From positions 1 to 5,041 of the forward strand of contig JARCRR010000091.1 of assembly GCA_029850565.1 (NCBI GenBank): DNA of 5,041 bases, read 5' to 3'. The position numbers were made by a program, and so were the translations under genes. The notes below the pieces were generated by a model. The model did no database searches, was not told the DNA's origin, and saw only the letters and a program-made list of their open reading frames with translations. Origin of the DNA: Gallionella sp. Lineage in GTDB: Bacteria; Pseudomonadota; Gammaproteobacteria; Burkholderiales; Gallionellaceae. Within the stretch, counting starts at the first letter, position 1. Every line of letters begins with the position of its first letter. Positions 1 through 5,041 of the stretch are shown here, one piece after another.

Positions 1-702
1 GAAACGCGCATCGCCGGACAAGGTGCACAGGATGCGCAGGCCCAGTTCGTCGAACAGCGGCGCCACATTCCAGAACTCGCCCGCAATGTTGTATTCGCCG
101 ATCAGGTTCACGTCATGCACGGTGATGCCGAGGCGCTGCGCTTCGACCGGCACAGGCAATGGTTCCGCCGTGCCCACCACATATTTGAACATCGCTTCAC
201 CGGCGATGCGGTTGCCGAGATTCTTGGTGCCGTAGAAACCGGCGCAGTCCACCGGGATCACCGGCACACCGGTCTTCTCGGCGGCGGCCTTGCACACTGC
301 ACTGATGTCGTCGCCGGTCAGTGCGGGTACACAGGTGTTGTAGATGAACACTGCTTTCGGTGAATAGCTATCGACGGCTTGCTTGATGGCATGGAACAAG
401 CGCTTCTCGCCGCGCCCCATGATGACATCCTGCTCAGTAAGGTCGGTTGTCATGCCGATGCGATACAGCGTCGGGCCGGAAGAACGTGTGCCACGGTTGT
501 CCCACGAGCTGCCCGCACAGGCGATGGGGCCGTGCACGATGTGCGCCACATCGGCGATGGGCAACAGCGCGATCTGTGCACCATCGAACGAACAGCCGCC
601 CGCCGTCGCCCCCGGCTTGGGGCGAGCGCAACCGGACTTCTCCTTCTTGTTATGGGTGCACGCCGGTTCGTTGAGTAACTCGGCGATGTCTTTGGCTTGC
701 AT
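1..702 (-). CDS. nifE: NifE, nitrogenase FeMo-cofactor scaffold subunit (N-terminal 234 residues, cut by window edge)
   Basis: NifE pairs with NifN in the cytoplasm. The NifEN complex receives the NifB-made precursor cluster and matures it to FeMo-cofactor by adding molybdenum and homocitrate. The frame is open from the ATG at 702 to base 1 with no stop, giving 234 codons, about half of the usual 450-475. Visible family motifs are the N-terminal SGCARPKPGATAGGC stretch (residues 23-37), GPIACAGSSWDNRGTRSSGP (58-77), TTDLTEQDVIMGRGEKRL (85-102) and YNTCVPAL (121-128). Cys37, Cys62 and Cys124 fall at exactly the positions that ligate the permanent [4Fe-4S] cluster in Azotobacter NifE. The later cysteine near the precursor cluster (about residue 250) lies outside the window. 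The start is fixed by a stop three codons upstream and by a GTGAG ribosome site at 715-711. The gene has its own NifA/sigma-54 promoter. Its identity comes from recognised motifs and I regard it as secure. Confidence 0.97.
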   Translation of the reverse strand, partial: MQAKDIAELLNEPACTHNKKEKSGCARPKPGATAGGCSFDGAQIALLPIADVAHIVHGPIACAGSSWDNRGTRSSGPTLYRIGMTTDLTEQDVIMGRGEKRLFHAIKQAVDSYSPKAVFIYNTCVPALTGDDISAVCKAAAEKTGVPVIPVDCAGFYGTKNLGNRIAGEAMFKYVVGTAEPLPVPVEAQRLGITVHDVNLIGEYNIAGEFWNVAPLFDELGLRILCTLSGDARF

Positions 703-715
703 GGCATTCGCTCAC

Positions 716-729
716 GGGTGATGACACCC
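716..729 (-). promoter_or_regulatory. Small hairpin in the nifE 5' leader
   Basis: On the minus strand, GGGTG (729-725), loop TCAT, CACCC (720-716) form a perfect 5-bp inverted repeat. The sigma-54 promoter spacing predicts transcription to begin at about 726, so the hairpin would sit at or within a few bases of the 5' end of the mRNA, directly before the GTGAG ribosome site (715-711). It may protect the 5' end or affect initiation. If the true start is 726 or later the stem would be incomplete, so the role is speculative. Confidence 0.35.
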
Positions 730-737
730 TTGTATCC

Positions 738-752
738 GCAAATGCCGTGCCA
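738..752 (-). promoter_or_regulatory. Sigma-54 (-24/-12) promoter of nifE
   Basis: Read on the minus strand, TGGCAC (752-747), five bases, TTGC (741-738). The invariant GG (751-750) and GC (739-738) are separated by exactly 10 bases, as RpoN holoenzyme requires. The predicted transcription start is near 726, giving a leader of about 24 nt before the nifE ATG at 702. A NifA site lies upstream at 797-812. The match to the consensus is complete at the core positions. Confidence 0.92.
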
Positions 753-757
753 GAAGA

Positions 758-770
758 CAGCGGATTGATT
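758..770 (-). promoter_or_regulatory. IHF-like site between NifA site and nifE promoter
   Basis: The minus strand reads AATCAATCCGCTG, which matches the IHF consensus WATCAANNNNTTR at eight of nine defined positions. It lies between the NifA activator site (797-812) and the -24 element (752). This is the place where an IHF bend brings NifA to the sigma-54 holoenzyme in nif promoters of other proteobacteria. Short degenerate consensus matches occur by chance, so the position is the main support. Confidence 0.5.
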
Positions 771-796
771 TCAATGGGATTTGTATCTGGGTGACT

Positions 797-812
797 TGTA
801 GCAAACCTGACA
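797..812 (-). promoter_or_regulatory. NifA upstream activator sequence for nifE
   Basis: TGT-N10-ACA, the NifA binding signature, with symmetric flanks that extend it to CTTGT...ACAAG. Its centre is about 54 bases upstream of the -24 GG, near -78 from the predicted start, within the usual range for NifA enhancers. It lies 21 bases past the stop codon of the preceding 321-aa gene, in noncoding DNA. Confidence 0.85.
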
Positions 813-833
813 AGACACCCACACACAACAAAA

Positions 834-1799
834 CTAGACCGAGTAGGGCGCCTCCACCCAACTCTTGATAAGTGCGACTTCCGTGTCTGACAAGTAACTG
901 AATCCTGCCTCCAAGTCACGCATCACCGCGTAGGCGATCTTGGGTGAAGTGATGGTTCCCGCGATCAGATGGAAATACCAAGCCGAGGGATAACCCGCTG
1001 CGCGATCGAACGCCTGCAACTGCGCCCCCATCTCCACACCGGACAATTCAGTGTTCCAGTGGAAAGGCTTGAGTGCCCGCGCATGGCGCGAGATGAGGGA
1101 GGCGGTGAGCACAGGATTGCGATACCGATCCAGATGTTCCCGCAAGGCAACGACCCAATGATCGCTGAAGTGACCGCGTGTCGCCGCGCTGCTATGCGAC
1201 CACTCGGTCAGCATGCGGGATAAGGCATTCGTGCGTCCGTCGGCAATCGCCAGACGCGCAACGATCTGGCGCATGTCGAGCAATCGGCGGAACTGGTATT
1301 GCGGCGCTTTGACGGTTTGAGCCTCCAGAAGGATGGGCGAGATCGGCTCGATGATCTCCATCAACTCTTCGGCGGGATTGTCCGGATCGATGAGCTTGCG
1401 ATCTAACACTTCCTGCAACTCTTCCACCTCCAACTGCATGAAGTCGGCTGGCGCAGAACCATACGCCGCGACGAAATAATGTGTCTGACCGGAGTGGCGT
1501 GTCACCAACAGGTTCTTTTTGGCATAACGTTCCATCAACTCGCCCATGTCGTCGGAACAATCTTCCAGTTCGGCTTTTGCCCAAGGCTCCAGACTGTCTG
1601 CGATGCGTCTGCCATCTGCGGCGATGACGCCACCGGGGCGATACCAGCCACCGCGATTCAGGGCATATTCAAAATTAACACCCGGTCGGATGTTGTTGGC
1701 AATCGCTATCAAGCCACTATGATGCGGACGCGGCGGGATGGCTGCGATATCGGCAGCCAGCTTACTCAATAGGGTCTCATCATTCGTGTAGATACTCAT
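834..1799 (-). CDS. Unknown 321-aa protein encoded between lrv and nifE
   Basis: I do not recognise a named family. It is a soluble, acidic-to-neutral protein of 321 residues with no signal peptide or membrane segment and a single cysteine (Cys81), so it is unlikely to hold an iron-sulfur cluster alone. An aromatic/glycine-rich stretch lies at residues 43-57 (FEYALNRGGWYRPGG). A strongly acidic Glu/Leu-rich helix-like stretch follows at about 121-152, and His/Trp-rich helical segments at 199-250. The ATG overlaps the lrv stop as ATGA, and a GAGG ribosome site at 1810-1807 sits 7 nt before it, which supports this start and translational coupling to lrv. Transcription should come from the NifA/sigma-54 promoter ahead of lrv. 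A role in nitrogenase assembly or protection is inferred only from context. Confidence 0.88.
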   Translation of the reverse strand: MSIYTNDETLLSKLAADIAAIPPRPHHSGLIAIANNIRPGVNFEYALNRGGWYRPGGVIAADGRRIADSLEPWAKAELEDCSDDMGELMERYAKKNLLVTRHSGQTHYFVAAYGSAPADFMQLEVEELQEVLDRKLIDPDNPAEELMEIIEPISPILLEAQTVKAPQYQFRRLLDMRQIVARLAIADGRTNALSRMLTEWSHSSAATRGHFSDHWVVALREHLDRYRNPVLTASLISRHARALKPFHWNTELSGVEMGAQLQAFDRAAGYPSAWYFHLIAGTITSPKIAYAVMRDLEAGFSYLSDTEVALIKSWVEAPYSV

Positions 1800-2563
1800 T
1801 GTTCATCCTCATGAAGGAACTCGCTCAAGCGCCGCCGCACGGCGGCACGTACATCCGGTTCGGCATCATCCACCAATCCGGCGATGGATTCGAGTGGCGC
1901 GCGTTGCACTGCTTCCAGTCGCACGACCCAATCGACATCGTTCAACATCTTTGCAACTTCATCATCCAACATGCGCGACGCCACGATACGCCTGACTTCG
2001 GCATCCTCGTCTTGCATCAACTTACCCAGTGCGAATGGGGGTAAACGGCGTGCTACCTCTTTGCGCACCTCCCTATCCTCATCGCCCACCATGTGGCGCA
2101 ACTGCCCATGCGGCATACGCTTCGCTACTTGCAAGCGCACCAGATAATCCTCATCGTTCAACAGGGCGCTCAAGCGTTCCGGTGCGATACGCTCGGCCAC
2201 CGTCATGCGCACCTCACGGTCTGAATCGTGCAGGTAATCATCCAACTCGTCGATAAGCAAACGGCTCGCCACCACACGGCGCACCACTTCGTCGGCATCG
2301 CGCGGCAATTGCCTGACTGATTCCAACGGCGCATAGCGCGCAGCGATGGCACGGCGCTCCCAAAAACCATCTGCCAGATAGTCTTGTGCGATGTGCGGAT
2401 TGCGCCGCAAAAAACGGTCGATCTGCCGACCGCTCTGCGCGATCAGGCAAATATCACCCGGCGCGCACTTGCCTTCCGCCAACAGCGCGCGATGCGGGCA
2501 GACCGAGCAATCGACACAGATGACTTCCGTCAACGGCGATGCCACGGGGTGATTTCCCGTCAT
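1796..2563 (-). CDS. lrv: LRV (leucine-rich repeat variant) iron-sulfur protein of the nif region
   Basis: This 255-residue protein resembles the Azotobacter vinelandii LRV protein, which is encoded near nif genes and has an N-terminal [4Fe-4S] domain followed by a helical solenoid. Here cysteines 16, 19, 22, 33 and 39 form the N-terminal cluster region (C-x2-C-x2-C-x10-C-x5-C). From about residue 68 there are eight repeats of exactly 24 residues. Their shared core is D-x-D-x-x-V-R-x-x-V-A-x-R, with the first two anchor residues at 70/71, 94/95, 118/119, 142/143, 166/167, 190/191, 214/215 and 238/239. The first copy is degenerate. The ATG at 2563 is supported by GAAAGG at 2576-2571, 7 nt away. 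The gene is preceded by a sigma-54 promoter and a NifA site, and is coupled by an ATGA overlap to the next gene. Its biochemical function is unknown, and a docking or redox role in nitrogenase maturation is inference. Confidence 0.93.
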   Translation of the reverse strand: MTGNHPVASPLTEVICVDCSVCPHRALLAEGKCAPGDICLIAQSGRQIDRFLRRNPHIAQDYLADGFWERRAIAARYAPLESVRQLPRDADEVVRRVVASRLLIDELDDYLHDSDREVRMTVAERIAPERLSALLNDEDYLVRLQVAKRMPHGQLRHMVGDEDREVRKEVARRLPPFALGKLMQDEDAEVRRIVASRMLDDEVAKMLNDVDWVVRLEAVQRAPLESIAGLVDDAEPDVRAAVRRRLSEFLHEDEQ

Positions 2564-2611
2564 GTTAAAACCTTTCAGAACCTGCTCAATGTATTGTCTA
2601 CAGTGGTATCA

Positions 2612-2626
2612 GCAACCACCGTGCCA
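2612..2626 (-). promoter_or_regulatory. Sigma-54 (-24/-12) promoter of the lrv operon
   Basis: On the minus strand, TGGCAC (2626-2621), five bases, TTGC (2615-2612), with GG (2625-2624) and GC (2613-2612) exactly 10 bases apart. The predicted start is near 2600, leaving about 37 nt of leader with GAAAGG before the lrv ATG. The first eight bases (TGGCACGG) and the TTGC are identical to those of the nifE promoter in this window. Confidence 0.92.
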
Positions 2627-2647
2627 CTTGATGAATATGCGCAGAAA

Positions 2648-2663
2648 CCCTTTAGTTAAAGGG
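2648..2663. repeat. Perfect 16-bp palindrome between NifA site and lrv promoter
   Basis: CCCTTTA, GT, TAAAGGG: seven-base arms around a two-base centre. It lies at about -48 to -63 from the predicted lrv start. It may be an operator for a dimeric regulator. On the minus strand it can also fold as a 6-bp stem with a 4-nt loop followed by TTTC, which could weakly terminate transcripts arriving from the mod operon. Neither role is established. Confidence 0.45.
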
Positions 2664-2700
2664 ATGTGGAAAAACCACCAATGTGCGATTGCAAGGATTT

Positions 2701-2716
2701 TGTAGGAATCCCTACA
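2701..2716 (-). promoter_or_regulatory. NifA upstream activator sequence for the lrv operon
   Basis: TGT-N10-ACA, embedded in a longer perfect palindrome with arms TTTTGTAGG (2698-2706) and CCTACAAAA (2711-2719) around AATC. Its centre is about 84 bases upstream of the -24 GG, near -108 from the predicted start. It lies only 11 bases past the stop of the acetyltransferase gene. The symmetry and the paired sigma-54 promoter make a NifA enhancer the best reading. Confidence 0.87.
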
Positions 2717-2727
2717 AAAGGATGGTC

Positions 2728-3180
2728 TCAAGCCAAGGGCTTGCGCAGCACCACCATGTTGGAAAGTTCGAATTCGAGATTGTTGTAAAAGGCCAGTGCG
2801 GATCGGTTATCGCCGTCGGCCAGCAGGGTGACCCGCTTCATTCCCTGCGCTGACGCCCATGCCACCACATGATCGAACAAGCGCCGTCCCAAGCCCATAC
2901 CTCGATGGGTGCGGCTCACGATGAGGTCTTCCAGCAAAACCACCGGACCGCCTTCCGCCGTGCTGACGGTGATGAGCGCATTCGCCATACCGATCACCTC
3001 CCCGTCGACGCGCAACACGAAAAGTCGTCCTATTGCCGGATCATTCAGGATGAGCCGCAGGCCGCGCAACTGCTTTTCGCGGTTCGGCGTGAAATCGCTC
3101 TCCAGTGTGAATAGATCCACCAGCAAGTCTGCAAGCTGCGGCAAGTCGTCGTCTGTGGCGAAGTCGATCTGGATATCCAT
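2728..3180 (-). CDS. GNAT-family N-acetyltransferase coupled to modC
   Basis: This 150-residue single-domain protein carries the GCN5-related acetyltransferase fold. Motif A, the acetyl-CoA pyrophosphate loop, is RTHRGMGLGRRLF at residues 90-102, preceded by the strand VVLLEDLIV (80-88). Motif B is NRSALAFYNNLEF at 125-137, with the usual Asn and Tyr. Family members transfer the acetyl group of acetyl-CoA to an amine, and the substrate here cannot be read from sequence. An ATG at 3213 in the same frame would add 11 residues and overlap modC by 34 nt. I chose the ATG at 3180 because it forms a TGATG stop/start junction with modC and begins just before the first strand. It is the last gene of the mod transcription unit and is followed directly by the NifA site for lrv. 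Its link to molybdate or nitrogen fixation is contextual only. Confidence 0.9.
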   Translation of the reverse strand: MDIQIDFATDDDLPQLADLLVDLFTLESDFTPNREKQLRGLRLILNDPAIGRLFVLRVDGEVIGMANALITVSTAEGGPVVLLEDLIVSRTHRGMGLGRRLFDHVVAWASAQGMKRVTLLADGDNRSALAFYNNLEFELSNMVVLRKPLA

Positions 3181-4250
3181 CACATCAATGCCACGCTCTT
3201 CACCTGCGCGCAAACATACATGCCCTTGACCAGACCAAGGTGGTCGCGCGAACGGCTTGTGATGCGTGACAGCAAAGATTGCGAATCACCAACCCGCATG
3301 CGGACGAGTACCTTGCCCGGCCCATCGTCGTGTATCTCGGCTATGCGTGCATTGAGGATGTTGTTGATGCTGGAACCTTGCGGTGCCTGCGTGGCGATGC
3401 TCACATCCCGCGCCAGCACGCGCGCTCGCACCCTCGAACCGAAGGGACGATCCACTTTACCCACCCACAGATTGCCACCCGCAAAATCCAATCGGGTCAG
3501 ATGATATTTATCGTCTTGCTGCGCCACGTCCGCCTCGATCACCGTGCCCGCATCATCGAAATGGGCGGTCGGCAGATCGAGTCGTGCCAATGTGTCACGC
3601 AGGCTGCCGCTGGCGATGACGCGGCCTTTCTCCATCAGTACCAAGTGATCCGCCAGTCGCGCCACTTCATCCAGCGCATGGCTCACATACAGCACGGGGA
3701 TGTTCAGTTCGCGGTGCAAGCCTTCCAGATACGGCAGGATCTCCTGCTTGCTCGTCGAGTCGAGCGCGGAGAGCGGCTCATCCATCAGCAAGATGCGCGG
3801 ACTGGTGAGCAAGGCACGGCCGATGGCGACACGCTGGCGTTCACCGCCGGAGAGGCTGGCCACATCGCCACGCTCGACAAGGCGACTCAAGCCCAGCCAT
3901 TCCACCACTTGCTCCATCTGCACTTTGCGTTCGGCAGGTTGGATGCGCTGGTATCCGTATTCCAGATTCGCGCGCACCGACAAATGCGGGAACAGACTCG
4001 CCTCTTGGAACACATAACCCAATGGACGTTGATGGACCGGAACAAAAATCTTGTCGTCTTGCCAGGTCTCGCCATTCATTTGCAGCGAACCTTGTGCACG
4101 CTCCAACCCAGCGATGCAACGTAGCAGCGTGGTCTTGCCTGAACCGGAAGGACCGAACAAGGCGGTGACACCCGTTGCTGGCGCGGTGAATTCCGCATCG
4201 AGCACGAAGCTTTCGAGTTGCATCTGGAAGCGCGTGTGGATGCCGCTCAT
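3180..4250 (-). CDS. modC: ModC, molybdate ABC transporter ATP-binding protein
   Basis: This is the cytoplasmic ATPase that powers molybdate import through ModB. In its 356 residues the order is Walker A GPSGSGKTT (33-41), Q-loop Gln82, ABC signature LSGGERQR (133-140), Walker B RILLMDEP (152-159), D-loop SALD (161-164) and H-loop His191. The C-terminal part, from about residue 290 (SSINNILNARI onward), reads as a Mop/TOBE domain. This domain binds molybdate or tungstate oxyanions in ModC and distinguishes it from sulfate and sugar transport ATPases. The length is normal for the family. The ATG overlaps the modB stop as ATGA, and a GGGTGA element lies 4 nt upstream. All catalytic residues are intact. 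Tungstate specificity cannot be excluded, but the adjacent modA and modB and the nif neighbours favour molybdate. Confidence 0.96.
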   Translation of the reverse strand: MSGIHTRFQMQLESFVLDAEFTAPATGVTALFGPSGSGKTTLLRCIAGLERAQGSLQMNGETWQDDKIFVPVHQRPLGYVFQEASLFPHLSVRANLEYGYQRIQPAERKVQMEQVVEWLGLSRLVERGDVASLSGGERQRVAIGRALLTSPRILLMDEPLSALDSTSKQEILPYLEGLHRELNIPVLYVSHALDEVARLADHLVLMEKGRVIASGSLRDTLARLDLPTAHFDDAGTVIEADVAQQDDKYHLTRLDFAGGNLWVGKVDRPFGSRVRARVLARDVSIATQAPQGSSINNILNARIAEIHDDGPGKVLVRMRVGDSQSLLSRITSRSRDHLGLVKGMYVCAQVKSVALM

Positions 4251-4933
4251 TTCGTCACCCGAGCGGATCTACCGCCTACCAGATACAGGCCAAGCAAGAC
4301 GAGGAATGAGAACAACACCATGCACCCCGCCAGCAGATGCGCTGCGCTGTATTCCATCGCTTCGACATGATTGTAGATAGCGACTGAGAGCACGCGTGTC
4401 TCACCGTCGATGTTGCCGCCCAGCATCAGCACCACGCCGAACTCACCGACCGTGTGGGCGAAAGCCAAGATGATGGCAGTGAGAAAACCGGGGCGCGCCA
4501 AGGGTAGTGCGACGCTGACGAAACGATCCCACAGACTCGCGCGTAACGTCGCGGCCACTTCGAGCGGACGTTTACCGATGGCCTCGAATGCGTTCTGGAT
4601 GGGCTGCACGGCAAAGGGCATGGAGAACAGCACCGAGCCGACCACCAGACCGTAAAAGGTGAATGGCAATCTGCCGAGATTCAATGCCGTGGTCAGCTCG
4701 CCCACCACGCCATGCGGCCCCATGAGCAGCAACAGATAGAAACCCAACACTGTGGGCGGCAACACCAAGGGCAAAGCCACCAGCGCAGCGACGACTCCCT
4801 TGTACCACTTTCTGCTATGCGCCAACCACCATGCCAACGGTGTCGCGATGAGTAGTAAAAACAGGGTGGTGACGCTCGCTAATTTGAGCGTCAACCATAC
4901 AGCTTGTAGGTCGGCAGGGTCGAGAGTCGCCAT
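4247..4933 (-). CDS. modB: ModB, molybdate ABC transporter permease
   Basis: This 228-residue inner-membrane protein forms the molybdate channel as a homodimer. About five hydrophobic segments are visible, roughly at residues 12-37, 46-71, 94-116, 147-170 and 201-220, as expected for ModB. The cytoplasmic EAA loop that contacts ModC runs from about Glu125 to Ala146 (EVAATLRASLWDRF then ALPLA). The LPLVLPPTVLGFYLLLL stretch at 54-70 is typical of the molybdate permease family. The ATG lies 6 nt after the modA stop with no clear ribosome site between, so translation probably depends on ribosomes finishing modA. The stop overlaps the modC start. Confidence 0.96.
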   Translation of the reverse strand: MATLDPADLQAVWLTLKLASVTTLFLLLIATPLAWWLAHSRKWYKGVVAALVALPLVLPPTVLGFYLLLLMGPHGVVGELTTALNLGRLPFTFYGLVVGSVLFSMPFAVQPIQNAFEAIGKRPLEVAATLRASLWDRFVSVALPLARPGFLTAIILAFAHTVGEFGVVLMLGGNIDGETRVLSVAIYNHVEAMEYSAAHLLAGCMVLFSFLVLLGLYLVGGRSARVTK

Positions 4934-4939
4934 GAAGAT

Positions 4940-5041
4940 TTAAGGTAGTTCGTATCCAAAACTGCGAATAATCGCGATGGCTTTTTCACTCTTCAGGAAA
5001 GTGAGGAAGGCTTTCGCCGCGTCCTTGTCTTTTGCCGCAGT
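4940..5041 (-). CDS. modA: ModA, periplasmic molybdate-binding protein (C-terminal 33 residues only)
   Basis: Only the final 33 codons and the TAA stop (4942-4940) lie in the window; the gene continues beyond base 5041. The visible tail AAKAFLTFLKSEKAIAII followed by RSFGYELP matches the conserved end of ModA-type solute-binding proteins, which close with a helix of this kind and a G-[FY]-x-L/P ending. ModA captures molybdate in the periplasm and delivers it to ModB. The assignment rests on this short tail together with the adjacent modB and modC, 6 nt downstream. Confidence 0.88.
   Translation of the reverse strand, partial: TAAKDKDAAKAFLTFLKSEKAIAIIRSFGYELP

Noticed and set aside
450..707. 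Minus-strand frame starting at the ATG at 707, five bases before the nifE start
   Set aside because: It is out of frame with NifE and gives an Arg/Ser/Pro-rich translation with no family features. The NifE frame from 702 carries all expected motifs.
2592..2604. Second NifA site near the lrv transcription start (TGT...ACA on the minus strand)
   Set aside because: The half-sites are separated by 7 bases rather than 10, and the location downstream of the promoter is unsuitable for an enhancer.
2680..2695. IHF site between the NifA site and the lrv promoter
   Set aside because: The best match on the minus strand (AATCGCACATTGG) misses three of nine defined consensus positions, too weak to call.
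2698..2719. Rho-independent terminator after the acetyltransferase gene
   Set aside because: The stem is a perfect 9-bp inverted repeat, but it is AT-rich at the base and is followed on the minus strand by AAAA and TCC, not a T run. TGT-N10-ACA and the downstream sigma-54 promoter make a NifA site the better reading.
3181..3213. Eleven extra N-terminal residues on the acetyltransferase from the ATG at 3213
   Set aside because: This would overlap modC by 34 nt and adds a short polar stretch before the first strand of the GNAT fold. The ATG at 3180 gives a compact TGATG junction.
3279..4124. Long plus-strand open frame (281 codons) opposite modC
   Set aside because: It is antisense to a complete ModC with all ABC motifs. 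Its translation is His/Gln/Arg-rich, as expected of a reverse frame in GC-rich coding DNA.
1..5041. CRISPR arrays, tRNA or rRNA genes, insertion sequences, phage or attachment sites
   Set aside because: No direct repeats with regular spacers, RNA gene signatures, transposase fragments or terminal inverted repeats were seen. Nearly all bases belong to intact minus-strand genes or to the two short regulatory gaps.

Overview
All recognisable genes in this window are read from the minus strand, so in transcription order the window runs from base 5041 down to base 1. It joins a molybdate uptake operon to a nitrogenase cofactor region: modA (C-terminal tail only) - modB - modC - GNAT acetyltransferase - [regulatory gap 1] - LRV iron-sulfur repeat protein (lrv) - unknown 321-aa protein - [regulatory gap 2] - nifE (N-terminal half only). 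The host looks like a moderately GC-rich, diazotrophic proteobacterium. NifA/sigma-54 control signals point to Proteobacteria, and protein style plus gene content suggest a beta- or gammaproteobacterium. That placement is inference and was not tested by a search.

Right part (5041-2728): modA, modB, modC and a GNAT-family N-acetyltransferase are tightly packed. There is a 6-nt gap between modA and modB, an ATGA overlap between modB and modC, and a TGATG junction between modC and the GNAT gene. They most likely form one operon that imports molybdate. No promoter for it is visible, since it should lie upstream of modA, outside the window.

Middle (2727-1796-834): a 164-nt gap carries a TGT-N10-ACA NifA upstream activator site and an exact -24/-12 sigma-54 promoter pointing at lrv. 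lrv encodes an N-terminal cysteine cluster followed by eight repeats of exactly 24 residues. It overlaps the next gene (321 aa, function unknown) by ATGA.

Left part (833-1): a 131-nt gap carries a second complete NifA/sigma-54 set (UAS, IHF-like site, -24/-12 element, short leader with a hairpin) in front of nifE. NifE is the scaffold subunit on which FeMo-cofactor is matured, and the three cysteines known to hold its permanent cluster are present.

Functional logic: ModABC brings in molybdate, NifE (with NifN, off the window) builds the Mo-containing cofactor, and lrv plus the 321-aa gene are co-regulated accessory proteins of unknown role. The most interesting points are the two independently readable nif promoters, the unknown gene translationally coupled to the FeS repeat protein inside the NifA regulon, and the acetyltransferase coupled to the molybdate transporter.
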